64,000 nucleotides of DNA from Bosea sp. AS-1 (GCF_002220095.1 NZ_CP022372.1:5086501-5150500), one strand, 5' to 3'. Counted from the stretch's first letter, positions 32,388-40,275 are shown. Notes: generated from the sequence alone by a model not told the origin. Translations and numbers: made by a program.

Positions 32388-32417
32388 AATATAGTAATGT
32401 TTGACGTCAAAAGTCAA
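32388..32417 (-). promoter_or_regulatory. Repressor-type promoter/operator P3
   Basis: Minus strand: TTGACT (32417–32412), 18-bp spacer with TTTGACGTCAAA, then TATATT (32393–32388). It lies 45 nt upstream of the ATG at 32343 and 24 nt after the stop of the sigma-like gene. Confidence 0.8.
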
Positions 32418-32440
32418 GTTTAGTAAATTCCCACCCTCCC

Positions 32441-33040
32441 CTAAGCCGCCAGCGCGCGGCGTGTGTCGGCGTCCCACAGCGCATCGGCATTGCCTGCCGC
32501 CCTAGTCAAAGCCGCCCGAGCCGTCTCAACGCGCTGCCTGGCGCGCTCGACGCTTATGCCGCGCTCTGCTGCTGTCTCCCGGTAAAACGCACCCATACCG
32601 ATCGCCACGATGTCGTCGACCCTATTCCACGGCACGCGGGACAGGACGAGCGACACATCCGTTGCGTGCTCCTGATTGGGCGGCGTCCTCCTAACGGCGC
32701 GGTGCATCAGTTCGGGACGATGCTTGGCTGCAGTCTTGGCCTTGCTGATGGCGTCCTGATTGATGCCGCGCATCAGGAACTGCAGCCACGTGTAGGGGCT
32801 CTTGCCGGGGCGATATGACTGCCAGCGCTCAAGAGCGCGCAATAGCGTGGCCTGCAGTAGGTCTTCGCGTTCGTGCTGCGGCTTCGTGGGCAGGAGCTTG
32901 GCGGCGAGTTTTTTCAAGGCTGGGGTGTAGGCCAGCAACTGTGCGTCAAACTCGGCGGGGCGGTTGTCGTTGGAGCGGGCGGGGATGTAGGGCGCGTGGT
33001 TACGCTGGGCGTAACTGGGCGCCGGGAGATAGGACGTCAT
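32441..33040 (-). CDS. Phage-encoded sigma-70/ECF-like factor
   Basis: 199 residues. Residues ~30–105 match sigma region 2 (LLAYTPALKKLAAKLLP, EREDLLQATLLRALERW, YTWLQFLMRGINQDAISK). Residues ~133–185 resemble region 4 with a helix-turn-helix (FYRETAAERGISVERARQR). There is no zinc-binding anti-sigma domain. It is the last gene of the operon starting at promoter P4. A role in directing host RNA polymerase to late phage promoters is inferred from the domain pair and position. Confidence 0.75.
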   Translation of the reverse strand: MTSYLPAPSYAQRNHAPYIPARSNDNRPAEFDAQLLAYTPALKKLAAKLLPTKPQHEREDLLQATLLRALERWQSYRPGKSPYTWLQFLMRGINQDAISKAKTAAKHRPELMHRAVRRTPPNQEHATDVSLVLSRVPWNRVDDIVAIGMGAFYRETAAERGISVERARQRVETARAALTRAAGNADALWDADTRRALAA

Positions 33041-33050
33041 GCTGCAGTAC

Positions 33051-33434
33051 TCACGAAAACAGGAACTGGACGCCGGCGGCTACGGTGATGAGCACGAAAA
33101 CTGCTGCCGCCACCACGACTGCCCCGATAAAAGAGCCTATTGCAGCCATGATTGGCCCGTCGTCGCGCCAGCCCAGCCACCCGCCTATTGCGGCCCCAAT
33201 GAACGCCAGCACGATCATGCCCTTGATCAGGAGCGCGGCGCTGGCACTCATCGGCTCTCCCGTGCCGTGGAGCGTGAACACGCAGTTCGCGTATTCCCGC
33301 ATGTCAGCAACTGTCGCGGTAGCTGGCGCGTAGTTTTTGGTGATGCTGATACACACGGATCGCTCCGCAGCCGCTTGTGCAGCAGCGGCTTGAGCTTGTG
33401 CGGCGGCGCTAATCGCAATGCTGGCGCTATCCAT
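33051..33434 (-). CDS. Membrane protein of the P4 operon
   Basis: 127 residues. An Ala/Gln-rich N-terminal helix (AISAAAQAQAAAAQAAAE) is followed by a soluble part and two transmembrane segments (about 65–88 and 95–125, IGAVVVAAAVFVLITVAAGV). Its start overlaps the end of the previous gene. Unknown function; an early host-takeover membrane protein is a possibility. Confidence 0.55.
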   Translation of the reverse strand: MDSASIAISAAAQAQAAAAQAAAERSVCISITKNYAPATATVADMREYANCVFTLHGTGEPMSASAALLIKGMIVLAFIGAAIGGWLGWRDDGPIMAAIGSFIGAVVVAAAVFVLITVAAGVQFLFS

Positions 33435-33621
33435 GACTTGCAGCCCTCACCATGTCGGCCCTAACCCAGTTCATGACGCGCATGACCATGCGGCGGGCTT
33501 TTTGGGAAATGTGGTTGGCGAGCCCCAAGGCTCGGCGAAGAGCGCGAAGGGCTTGCGGCAACGCGCCGCCCATCAGCCAGATTTGTGCCGCGCGGATTGC
33601 GCTGTTGAATTGCGCGGTCAT
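33427..33621 (-). CDS. Small basic protein of the P4 operon
   Basis: 64 residues, strongly basic and amphipathic (RALRRALGLANHISQKARRM). Overlaps both neighbours by 4–8 nt, which supports translation. No recognised family. Confidence 0.5.
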   Translation of the reverse strand: MTAQFNSAIRAAQIWLMGGALPQALRALRRALGLANHISQKARRMVMRVMNWVRADMVRAASHG

Positions 33622-33908
33622 GGCTTGGCGCCTTTCACGCTAGCGCCGGCGACGAACGCCGCGATCATGTTCCCGGTGGCGCGTTCGGTATCAATGACGC
33701 GCTGATTGACCGATTCCGCGTAGGCGCCGGCGGCACGCTCTGTCGCCGTGTCGATTGCAGTCGTAGCGTCGCAGAGCCTGCTGGCGGCATCGCGGAGGCC
33801 GAGAATGCCCATGGCCTTGGCGATGCGCTCAATATCGTCGATCGCGTCCATGCAGACGCGGCGCATATCAAAGATGGCGTCGACTGCCTGAAGGTGTGCG
33901 TCCGCCAT
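33618..33908 (-). CDS. Small helical protein of the P4 operon
   Basis: 96 residues from the ATG at 33908, which overlaps the preceding stop by one base (TGATG). All-helical with DAASRLCDATTAIDTATERA in the middle. No recognised motif. Confidence 0.5.
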   Translation of the reverse strand: MADAHLQAVDAIFDMRRVCMDAIDDIERIAKAMGILGLRDAASRLCDATTAIDTATERAAGAYAESVNQRVIDTERATGNMIAAFVAGASVKGAKP

Positions 33909-34132
33909 CACCGCATCTCCTCGATGGCGGCGAACGCGGCTTCCCGCAGTTCGCGGATGCGGCGAATGCCTTCTGAATGCGAAAGCGTCGGGATGCTGAT
34001 CGTGTTTCCGATGAAGCATAGGTCCCGCTCAACAAGGTCCAGTGCAGCTTTCACCAGCCGTTCGGTGGCTGTCTCCGGAACGTGGTTATGCCCAGCGTAA
34101 CAGGGTGCCGTGTGTGCTTGCGCTCCCATCAC
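33908..34132 (-). CDS. Small hypothetical protein of the P4 operon, 74 aa
   Basis: Contains HTAPCYAGHNHVPETATERL and a helical C-terminus (IRRIRELREAAFAAIEEM). Starts inside the stop of the previous gene (4-nt overlap). Function unknown. Confidence 0.5.
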   Translation of the reverse strand: MMGAQAHTAPCYAGHNHVPETATERLVKAALDLVERDLCFIGNTISIPTLSHSEGIRRIRELREAAFAAIEEMR

Positions 34133-34407
34133 ACAACCTCCCCGGTGGCGGCTGCGATGGCGGCGCGGGCAGCGAAGCAGTCGGCCAGGGTCAGGAGGCG
34201 CCTTCCACCACGTCCGGCGTAAAGCTCGATCTGGTCGGGCGGCGTCTCGTTGCGGTGTTCAAGGTGAATACCCCAGAACTTGCGCGCCTCGTCGTCAAGC
34301 TGGTTGGCGTCGTAGGCGTCAGCGATACGGGCCAGCGGGCGCAGTGCGTTTATCAGCGCCCCGTTCTGCCCCGCAGAACCCGGCGCGGTGTTGGTGGTGG
34401 CGGTCAT
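34129..34407 (-). CDS. Small hypothetical protein of the P4 operon, 92 aa
   Basis: Helical protein with LARIADAYDANQLDDEARKF, a pattern seen in Ea22/Ead-type accessory proteins, and a C-terminal helix (LADCFAARAAIAAATGE). Overlaps the first gene of the operon by 4 nt (ATGA). Confidence 0.55.
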   Translation of the reverse strand: MTATTNTAPGSAGQNGALINALRPLARIADAYDANQLDDEARKFWGIHLEHRNETPPDQIELYAGRGGRRLLTLADCFAARAAIAAATGEVV

Positions 34408-34577
34408 GAGCGCGCTCCCGCAAGGAAGCGCTCAGCAGCGGCGCGGCAGGCATCCTTGCCAGCCTTGCGGCGAATGTATGCCCCGGCCTGCGAGGGCGAG
34501 GTGAAGAGCTGCGAGTACTCGCCGGTGGCTTCGTTGACTGCGCGGAAGAAGTAGCCGTCGCGGATGATCTGGAACAT
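34404..34577 (-). CDS. First gene of the P4 operon, 57 aa
   Basis: Starts at the ATG at 34577 with GGGAGAGACGGAA upstream and reads MFQIIRDGYFFRAVNEATGE. Ends in a 4-nt overlap with the next gene. It looks like a small beta-strand/helix protein with a basic C-terminal helix (YIRRKAGKDACRAAAERF). Function unknown, but spacing to P4 and coupling make it real. Confidence 0.6.
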   Translation of the reverse strand: MFQIIRDGYFFRAVNEATGEYSQLFTSPSQAGAYIRRKAGKDACRAAAERFLAGARS

Positions 34578-34628
34578 TTCCGTCTCTCCCCTGCGGCCAT
34601 GAAAAAGGCCGCGTCGTTTCCGATGCGG

Positions 34629-34658
34629 CCTTTATGGTACTTTTGACGTCAGACGTCA
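34629..34658 (-). promoter_or_regulatory. Repressor-type promoter/operator P4
   Basis: Minus strand: TTGACG (34658–34653) followed after 17–18 bp by CATAAA/ATAAAG (34629–34635). The spacer and -35 together form a perfect interrupted palindrome TTGACGTC-A/T-GACGTCAA (34642–34658), so the operator here has a second GACGTC half-site. It drives the seven-gene operon ending in the sigma-like gene and lies just beyond the repressor stop codon. Confidence 0.75.
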
Positions 34659-34668
34659 ATAGTGATTT

Positions 34669-35253
34669 TCAGACGACCCGATAAATTATCGTCGGGGTGT
34701 CGTCGTCGGGGCTGCCTAGCCCAATGCGCGTCATTGTGCGCGTCTTCAAATCCTCCACGACAGCCTCGTTGCGCGCCTCGTCAATGCGAACCAGGCGCCG
34801 AACCAAGCAATCCACCTCCGCCCCGCGAATCGCGACGATATCCCCGGCCCGTGCAGGCTCGAGCGTCTCGGCCCAAACCTCGTCGCCCTTCATATAGGCG
34901 GGCTCCATCGAATCGTCAGGCATCTTGCAGATGAGCTTGCGCTTGTTGGCGACAGCGGTTGGATCTTTCAGGAACCCCACCGGCCCGAGATCTTCGGACG
35001 GCTTGGGGTTACGCCGGCCGCGCCTTGTTTCGTTCAACGCTTTTTCCCGCTGCTCCGTCGTCATGTCGGCGAGATAGTCGTCTTCACTCAACCCCAACAC
35101 GGCCAGAACCGCGCGCCATCGGTCGGGGGTGGGAATCGCCCCGCCCTCCATGGAAACGTACTGCGTTCGGGATATCCCGGCCGCGGTAGCGACCTGTTCC
35201 TGCGTGAGGCCGAGATTGTTGCGTGCCTGCGTAAGCCTATGATGATACGTCAC
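34669..35253 (-). CDS. Prophage repressor, XRE HTH with S24 peptidase-like domain
   Basis: 194 residues from the GTG at 35253 (AGGGG about 8 nt upstream). Residues ~8–60 are an XRE helix-turn-helix (LTQEQVATAAGISRTQYVSM). Residues ~100–194 are an S24/LexA-type domain with Ser115 in MPDDSMEPAYMKGDEVWAE. The segment that normally carries the general-base Lys reads LVRRL (150–154), with Arg152 in its place, and no obvious Ala-Gly cleavage site is seen in the linker. It may therefore not self-cleave. It is divergent from the early promoter at 35300–35329 and is the likely ligand of the six shared operators. Confidence 0.88.
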   Translation of the reverse strand: MTYHHRLTQARNNLGLTQEQVATAAGISRTQYVSMEGGAIPTPDRWRAVLAVLGLSEDDYLADMTTEQREKALNETRRGRRNPKPSEDLGPVGFLKDPTAVANKRKLICKMPDDSMEPAYMKGDEVWAETLEPARAGDIVAIRGAEVDCLVRRLVRIDEARNEAVVEDLKTRTMTRIGLGSPDDDTPTIIYRVV

Positions 35254-35299
35254 TTTTGAACCCCTGCCACTAACTGAGTGTCTGTTTCACATTCATACA

Positions 35300-35329
35300 T
35301 TGACTTTTGACGTCAAACATCGCTATAAA
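35300..35329 (+). promoter_or_regulatory. Repressor-type early promoter/operator P5 (PR-like)
   Basis: TTGACT (35300–35305), 18-bp spacer containing TTTGACGTCAAA, TATAAA (35324–35329). It lies in the 104-bp gap between the divergent repressor and the first early gene. It is the prototype of the six copies, placed like lambda PR. Confidence 0.85.
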
Positions 35330-35357
35330 CGAATCGTGCTTAACGAGGTTCCAAGCA

Positions 35358-35690
35358 ATGCGTGAAAAATCCTTCGGTGGTCGATATCCGCAATCGAGCC
35401 TTCCTGTTCAGACAATCGAACGTTGTGTGTCGTCGTTCCGGAACGGCGCCTCGCTGCGCGCCACCGCAGCCCTGGTCGGCTACCCGATTGACGCAACGGC
35501 ACGCGCGGTCCGGCGATATATACCAAATGCGTGGAGACGTCAAACGTCCAACGTCAGAAGTGTCGCCGCGAATGACAGCACCGTTCAGCGCGTCATGCCG
35601 CATCAAATCGGATGGAGCACAGATCCAGTAAGCCACCATGCGGTTAGCTTGCCGCGGCTTCGGTGCCTGGAGGCTACTGCCGCGCAGTGA
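35358..35690 (+). CDS. First early gene, Cro-like candidate
   Basis: 110 residues from the ATG at 35358 with GAGG upstream. The region SFRNGASLRATAALVGYPID, then ATARAVRRYIPNAW looks like a helix-turn-helix. It is the first gene after the early promoter, divergent from the repressor, so a Cro- or CII-like role is the natural guess. The C-terminal part is low in recognisable structure. Inside the gene (35535–35556) are three spaced ACGTC units. Confidence 0.55.
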   Translation: MREKSFGGRYPQSSLPVQTIERCVSSFRNGASLRATAALVGYPIDATARAVRRYIPNAWRRQTSNVRSVAANDSTVQRVMPHQIGWSTDPVSHHAVSLPRLRCLEATAAQ

Positions 35691-35727
35691 CGCGCAATAG
35701 GATTACATTCACATAAAGGATCGAAGA

Positions 35728-35949
35728 ATGCGAGATTTCATGATCGGCGACACCGTTGCGACGTTCATCGCCGGGCCGATTGTTGGCACGCGGCGTGACG
35801 AAAACGGCGTCGCCTACAAAGTCGAGTACGAGGACGGCGAAGGGGTTATCCGCCGCCGCTGGCTCTACGAATCCGAGATCTACCACGACGACGAAGACGA
35901 AGATGACGGTGGGTGTGAGATTACCCGTGCTGCTGCTGCTTTGAATTGA
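35728..35949 (+). CDS. Small acidic early protein, 73 aa
   Basis: Beta-strand pattern of a small SH3-like fold (MIGDTVATFIAGPIVGTRRD, then AYKVEYEDGEGVIRRRWLYE) with an acidic tail (DDEDEDDGG). AGGATCGAAG precedes the ATG. It overlaps the next frame by 4 nt. Function unknown. Confidence 0.6.
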   Translation: MRDFMIGDTVATFIAGPIVGTRRDENGVAYKVEYEDGEGVIRRRWLYESEIYHDDEDEDDGGCEITRAAAALN

Positions 35950-35960
35950 GGGAGGAAGAG

Positions 35961-36716
35961 ATGGCTAAGTTTAAGGTTGGCGATCGGGTGCGCGCCGTAG
36001 GTGAAACGGCTATTATAGAGCGTGGCCGCGAATACACGGTTGCGGAAGCAACTTTTTACGCCCCGCTGCACCATGTTTTTGTTCATACGGGAACGTCGCA
36101 TGGCGTTCTGAATTACACTGACGACATGTTCGAACTCGTCGAACCCGTTGCCGTTGCCCACGCAACCGCAACGCTGCAGATCGAAGCCGGCAAGTACTAC
36201 AAGACGCGCGATGGCCGGAAGGTCGGGCCGATGGAGCATTGGAACTTCTACAACGAACAGTTCTTTCATGCTCCATCTAGCGAATTGAACGGCGAGTACT
36301 GGCAGAAAAACGGCGTAAACAGCGAGCCGCATATTGGCCAGGACCGTGACCTAGATCTCATCGCCGAATGGGTAGACGAGCCCGCCATCACCACCCCGCC
36401 ACACGTCACACTCGGCATCGACCTGAGCCCGCCGACGGCGCCTCAGGTTGGCGACGCGGTTCTGATCAAGGGCACGCTTGCCGGTATCACCACCAGCCAC
36501 CGCGGCACGAACTACAACATCGTGTTTGAGACGCAGAACCGGCGCGTCAGCCTGCACTTCCTCGAGGAAGATTTCATTCTCGACGATCGCGACTGCGGCC
36601 CCGATTGCGCCTTCGCCACCAACGACAACGGCCCGGTGCCTAGCACCGACACGGCCAAGGCATTTGACGCTCTTGGTTCGTGGATGAACAGCCTGGCCGT
36701 CAGCCGCGCCGCATAA
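35961..36716 (+). CDS. Hypothetical early protein with two SH3-like repeats
   Basis: 251 residues from the ATG at 35961, with GGAGGAAGAG upstream. It starts MAKFKVGDRVRAVGETAI, a KOW/SH3-like start, and has a similar second strand set (PQVGDAVLIKGTLAGITTSH). The middle contains YYKTRDGRKVGPMEHWNFYN. It ends before the Sak4-like gene and probably belongs to the early operon. Unknown role, perhaps nucleic-acid binding. Confidence 0.55.
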   Translation: MAKFKVGDRVRAVGETAIIERGREYTVAEATFYAPLHHVFVHTGTSHGVLNYTDDMFELVEPVAVAHATATLQIEAGKYYKTRDGRKVGPMEHWNFYNEQFFHAPSSELNGEYWQKNGVNSEPHIGQDRDLDLIAEWVDEPAITTPPHVTLGIDLSPPTAPQVGDAVLIKGTLAGITTSHRGTNYNIVFETQNRRVSLHFLEEDFILDDRDCGPDCAFATNDNGPVPSTDTAKAFDALGSWMNSLAVSRAA

Positions 36717-36742
36717 ATTTCCAAGACGACAGCCTCGCACAA

Positions 36743-36771
36743 GCTACGGCGCGTAGACACGGGGCCGTAGC
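36743..36771. repeat. Intercistronic hairpin 1
   Basis: GCTACGGC (36743–36750) with GCCGTAGC (36764–36771), 8 bp perfect, 13-nt loop, no T tract. It lies just upstream of the Sak4-like gene. Confidence 0.6.
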
Positions 36772-36794
36772 AAATCCCAAACAGAGGACGATTG

Positions 36795-37625
36795 ATGGCT
36801 ATTGCGCTTAACACGCTGAACAAACGGACGGGCCGAGATCACCCGCCGGTTATCAGCATCTACGGCACGGGCGGCGTCGGTAAGACCACGCTGGCGCTCG
36901 AATTTCCCGATCCGCTGTATCTCTCCACGGACGGCGAGGCGCCGCCGGACGGCATCGGCTACACCCCGGCGCCCATCGAGTCCTATGCCGACCTGATGGA
37001 CCCGGAAGAGGGTTATTTCGCGCAGCTGCTTGCCGGCGACCATCAGTTCAAGACGGTTGTGGTAGACAGCGCCGACGCTTTCGAGCCCATGCTTTGGGCC
37101 GCTACCTGCGCCAGGAACGGCTGGGACTCGATCGATAGCAACGACAAGGGCTCCCCTACCGCCTTCGGCAAGGGATACTTGGCCGCGGACGACGAGTGGC
37201 GGGACGTTATGGCTGCTGCCAGCGCTGTTGCTCGCAGCGGCCTGTACGTCATCTTCATCCTGCACAGCGAGGCCAAGTCTTTCAACGACCCGCTTGTTGA
37301 CGCCTATGACCGCTACAAGCCTAAGCTTCAGAAGCGGGCCGTGGACATCGTCACCGAAAAGTCCGACGCGCTGCTGTTCCTGAACCGCCGACATACGCTC
37401 AAGACGGTCGACGGCAAGGGCTTCGGCGCGAAGAAGGAAACCAAGCCGGACGGCCGGTCTGGCGAGGAACGGCAGATCCACACCGACGAACGGGCTGGCT
37501 TTCTGGCCAAAAACCGCATGAACCTGCCTGCGACCATTACCTATAAGGCTGGCCAGGGGTTCACGGAGTTGGCGAAGCACTTCAAGCACGCCAACGACAA
37601 TTCGACGCTGCGCGCGGCGGCCTAA
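36795..37625 (+). CDS. Sak4/AAA_24-type recombination ATPase
   Basis: 276 residues from the ATG at 36795 with GAGGA upstream. Walker A is GTGGVGKTT (24–32) and Walker B is in FKTVVVDSADAF. The RecA-like core and its position before a DUF669 protein match phage Sak4-type single-strand annealing or recombination ATPases. It should act with the DUF669 protein in phage recombination and replication. Confidence 0.82.
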   Translation: MAIALNTLNKRTGRDHPPVISIYGTGGVGKTTLALEFPDPLYLSTDGEAPPDGIGYTPAPIESYADLMDPEEGYFAQLLAGDHQFKTVVVDSADAFEPMLWAATCARNGWDSIDSNDKGSPTAFGKGYLAADDEWRDVMAAASAVARSGLYVIFILHSEAKSFNDPLVDAYDRYKPKLQKRAVDIVTEKSDALLFLNRRHTLKTVDGKGFGAKKETKPDGRSGEERQIHTDERAGFLAKNRMNLPATITYKAGQGFTELAKHFKHANDNSTLRAAA

Positions 37626-37743
37626 CGAAAGCAGCTAAGAGGTCTGCTGCAATAAAAAGCGGATATCATCAACCGAAATCCATAGTTAAGGATGACAGTT
37701 GATTAACGTCGCATAAGAAAGACCCACATTTCAAACTTTAGAT

Positions 37744-37768
37744 TGCGGCTTATTTGTGTTGCGCCGCA
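37744..37768. repeat. Intercistronic hairpin 2
   Basis: TGCGGC (37744–37749) with GCCGCA (37763–37768), 13-nt AT-rich loop. It lies in the 172-bp gap between the Sak4-like and DUF669 genes. Otherwise I see only an AT-rich stretch there that might hold a promoter. Confidence 0.45.
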
Positions 37769-37797
37769 GCATTCATCATCGAAGGAGTGAAGTTAAA

Positions 37798-38292
37798 TTG
37801 GCTAGCATTGCAGGTTCTTACGACGAGAATGCCGAACCGTCATCGGGCTATACCCCGCTTCCGGTCGGTGAATATCAGCTTGAGATTGTGGAATCCGACT
37901 ACGTTGCGACGCAGTCCGGCAATGGCATGATCCTCAAGTGCAAGGCGCAGGTTGTGGGCGGAGACTTTGACGGTCGTCCGTTCTACATCAACTACAACCT
38001 CGAAAACGCCAACGAACAGGCGCAGGAGATCGGGCAGCGTGACTTCGCTGGCTTGCGACGCGCGACCGGTGTGCTCGCTCCGCAGGACACGGAAGAACTG
38101 CACTTCAAGGCGTTCGGCGTGAAAATCGGCCAGCGGAAGCGCAAGGACACGGGCGAGCTGGAAAACAACATCGTCAAATACCTGTTTGACGGCGAGCAGA
38201 GCGCGCCGCCAGCGGCCAACAACAACCGGCCCGCTGCTCAGCAGCAGCGACCGGCGGCTGCATCAGGTGGTTCTAAGCCCTGGCGTAAATAG
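37798..38292 (+). CDS. DUF669 family ssDNA-binding-like protein
   Basis: 164 residues from a TTG at 37798, preceded by GGAGTGA; a frame reaching further upstream has no ribosome-binding site. The DUF669 pattern is clear: SIAGSYDENAEPSSGYTPLP, VGEYQLEIVESDY, DGRPFYINYNLENANEQAQE. The C-terminus is Asn/Gln/Pro-rich and ends SGGSKPWRK. Members are coded next to Sak4-type ATPases and are thought to bind single-stranded DNA. Confidence 0.82.
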   Translation: MASIAGSYDENAEPSSGYTPLPVGEYQLEIVESDYVATQSGNGMILKCKAQVVGGDFDGRPFYINYNLENANEQAQEIGQRDFAGLRRATGVLAPQDTEELHFKAFGVKIGQRKRKDTGELENNIVKYLFDGEQSAPPAANNNRPAAQQQRPAAASGGSKPWRK

Positions 38293-38299
38293 CGCCGCC

Positions 38300-38339
38300 G
38301 GGAGAGGGCACCAGTCCTGGCAGATAGCTGCCCTCTCCC
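38300..38339. repeat. Intercistronic hairpin 3
   Basis: GGGAGAGGGCA (38300–38310) with TGCCCTCTCCC (38329–38339), a perfect 11-bp stem with 18-nt loop. C-rich sequence rather than a T tract follows. Confidence 0.65.
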
Positions 38340-38374
38340 ATCCCCCCCCTACATAAGTAGAAGGAGAGCGCTAT

Positions 38375-39148
38375 ATGGCGCAGGTCGGCAACGCGGACAA
38401 CCCCCGCGCGGTTCCGGGGAATAATGGGCCGCCCGATATTATCGACGACGCTTGGTCAGTCTACCGGTCAGTAGCGGAATGGATGGAAGGCGCGCCGGTT
38501 ATTTCGGACGAGGCGACGGCCAGAGAAGCTAAGCTGTTCTGGGACCGGGCAAAGGCTGCACTGGACGACTTGGAGCAGGCGCGCGACGGGCGCGTGCGGC
38601 CCTTGAACACGCAGGTCAAGGAGATCAACGCGGAATTCAAGAAGGTCTCCGAGCCGCTGGGCAAGCTGCGGCAGGAACTGCAGGCCCGCATGTCGGCCTT
38701 TGCGCTGGCGGAAGAGCGGCGGAAGGCTGCGGAAGCTGCGGAGGCGCGCCGCATTCTCGAGGAAAAGGAAGCCGCCGCACGGGCCGCTGATGCCGCTGAG
38801 CGGGCCGCTAAGGAAGATGCCGCGGTCGGTGTTGTGGTCGACGTAGGCGCGGCGATTGGTGACGCGGACGAGGCTTTCGCGGAGTACCAGGCGGCACAAA
38901 GGGAAGCGGCTCGAGCCGAGCGCGACGTCAAGGGTCGCATCGCTGGCGGGTTCGGTCGTGCGTTTTCGGTGAAGACGACGGAATTGCTAACCGTAGTGGA
39001 CCCGCCAGCAGTTATTCGTTCGTGGCTAGACCGGACTGAGGGTGTGCCCGACGATCTCCGCGAAGCAATCGTTAAGTCGGCCAGACTGTTCCGCAAGACC
39101 TTCGGCGTGCTGCCTGCGGGTGTGAACGTAGAGCACGTCCGCGGTTAA
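38375..39148 (+). CDS. Coiled-coil protein of the recombination module
   Basis: 257 residues. Residues ~50–185 form a long charged coiled coil (LDDLEQARDGRVRPLNTQVK, LEEKEAAARAADAAERAAKE). The C-terminal ~65 residues are globular (VDPPAVIRSWLDRTEGVPDD) with FRKTFGVLPAGVNV. Proteins of this kind lie between DUF669 and other replication genes in alphaproteobacterial phages. AGGAGAG precedes the ATG. Function unknown; a structural partner in recombination is possible. Confidence 0.62.
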   Translation: MAQVGNADNPRAVPGNNGPPDIIDDAWSVYRSVAEWMEGAPVISDEATAREAKLFWDRAKAALDDLEQARDGRVRPLNTQVKEINAEFKKVSEPLGKLRQELQARMSAFALAEERRKAAEAAEARRILEEKEAAARAADAAERAAKEDAAVGVVVDVGAAIGDADEAFAEYQAAQREAARAERDVKGRIAGGFGRAFSVKTTELLTVVDPPAVIRSWLDRTEGVPDDLREAIVKSARLFRKTFGVLPAGVNVEHVRG

Positions 39149-39154
39149 CTCCCA

Positions 39155-39182
39155 CTACTGCGCAGCGTACCGCGCGCAGTAG
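39155..39182. repeat. Intercistronic hairpin 4
   Basis: CTACTGCGC (39155–39163) with GCGCAGTAG (39174–39182), 9 bp perfect, 10-nt loop. It lies immediately upstream of the sliding-clamp gene. Confidence 0.6.
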
Positions 39183-39207
39183 TCCCTCTCAAATTTCAGG
39201 AGCTTTT

Positions 39208-40272
39208 ATGCGCGCGTCTTTCGAGCGCAGCGAACTGCTGCGCCTATTGGGACCGGTGGCGAAGGCCATTGAGTCTCGCAATACCCTGCCAATTCTTGGC
39301 AACGTCCTCCTATCCGTCAAGGACAACGCCGTGAGCGTCGCCGGAACGGATATGGACATCCGCGTCACTGCTTCCGGCACGGCAACCGTCGATGAGCCCG
39401 GTACGGTCACGGTCGACGCCAGGCGGTTTGAGGACATCGTTCGCAAGCTCCCGGCCGGCGCTACGGTTTCCGTTGCCGCAGAGCCCAATACGCTTATCGT
39501 CAAGTCTGGACGCAGCCGGTTCAAGCTGCCGACGCTGCCCGTTTCGGAATTCCCGAACATCGTGGTTGGCGACTTCGACGCTACTTTCACCACGGACCTT
39601 GCTGCCCTGCTCAAGCCGGTTCAGTACGCGATGTCGGACGAATCGACCCGCTATTATCTCTGCGGCGTCTACCTGCACGTCGCCGGAGATAAGCTGCGGG
39701 CCGTGGCCACAACCGGGCATGTCCTGGCTCAGCATGACGCAGCCCTTCCAGCCGGCGCCGAGACCATGCCGGGCATCATCGTTCCGCGCAAAGTCGTGCC
39801 GATGGTGCCGGCTGGCGAGGTCACGGTTTCGGTGTCGGCTACCAAAATCCGCTTTGCCGCCGACGGAATCGAAATCGTGTCCAAAGTCGTCGAGGGCACT
39901 TACCCCGACTATCAGCGGGTTATTCCCACGGCCAACGACAACGTGGCTCGAGTTGAGCGCGCCGCCTTGTCTGCCGCTAATGACCGCGTTGCCACCGTCG
40001 TGTCCGAGCGCGGTCGAGCCGTGAAGCTGTCATTTACGGCGGGCGCTGTTGAGCTTTCGACGCGCAACGAAGGAAGCGAGGCGCAGGACGAGCTTGTCGC
40101 CGAGTACGCAAGCGAGCCGATCGATATCGGCTTTCAGACTGGGTACGTGTCCAGCACGCTCGCTGCGTTCTCCGGCGACACTATCGAGATCGCCATGAAC
40201 GATCCAGGTAGCCCGGCGATCTTCCGAGATGGCGGGCCGCTGCTCACCCTAATCATGCCGATGAGGGTCTGA
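39208..40272 (+). CDS. Phage-encoded DNA sliding clamp (DnaN-like)
   Basis: 354 residues, near the usual ~370 of bacterial beta clamps. Typical segments: AIESRNTLPILGNVLLSV near the start, VSEFPNIVVGDF in the first linker, YYLCGVYLHVAGDKLRAVAT (TDGHRL equivalent is TTGHVL), GTYPDYQRVIPTANDN, and the terminal LLTLIMPMRV. The three-domain order is complete. It should tether the replicative polymerase, most likely the host one as no phage DNA polymerase III gene is seen. AGGAG precedes the ATG. Confidence 0.9.
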   Translation: MRASFERSELLRLLGPVAKAIESRNTLPILGNVLLSVKDNAVSVAGTDMDIRVTASGTATVDEPGTVTVDARRFEDIVRKLPAGATVSVAAEPNTLIVKSGRSRFKLPTLPVSEFPNIVVGDFDATFTTDLAALLKPVQYAMSDESTRYYLCGVYLHVAGDKLRAVATTGHVLAQHDAALPAGAETMPGIIVPRKVVPMVPAGEVTVSVSATKIRFAADGIEIVSKVVEGTYPDYQRVIPTANDNVARVERAALSAANDRVATVVSERGRAVKLSFTAGAVELSTRNEGSEAQDELVAEYASEPIDIGFQTGYVSSTLAAFSGDTIEIAMNDPGSPAIFRDGGPLLTLIMPMRV

Positions 40273-40275
40273 GCG

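Noticed and set aside
32280..32477. Minus-strand open frame across the P3 promoter
   Set aside because: It also translates the operator and overlaps two better-supported genes in other frames; no ribosome-binding site.
35254..35357. LexA (SOS) box in the immunity region
   Set aside because: No alphaproteobacterial GTTC-N7-GTTC motif is present; the palindrome is GACGTC-centred.
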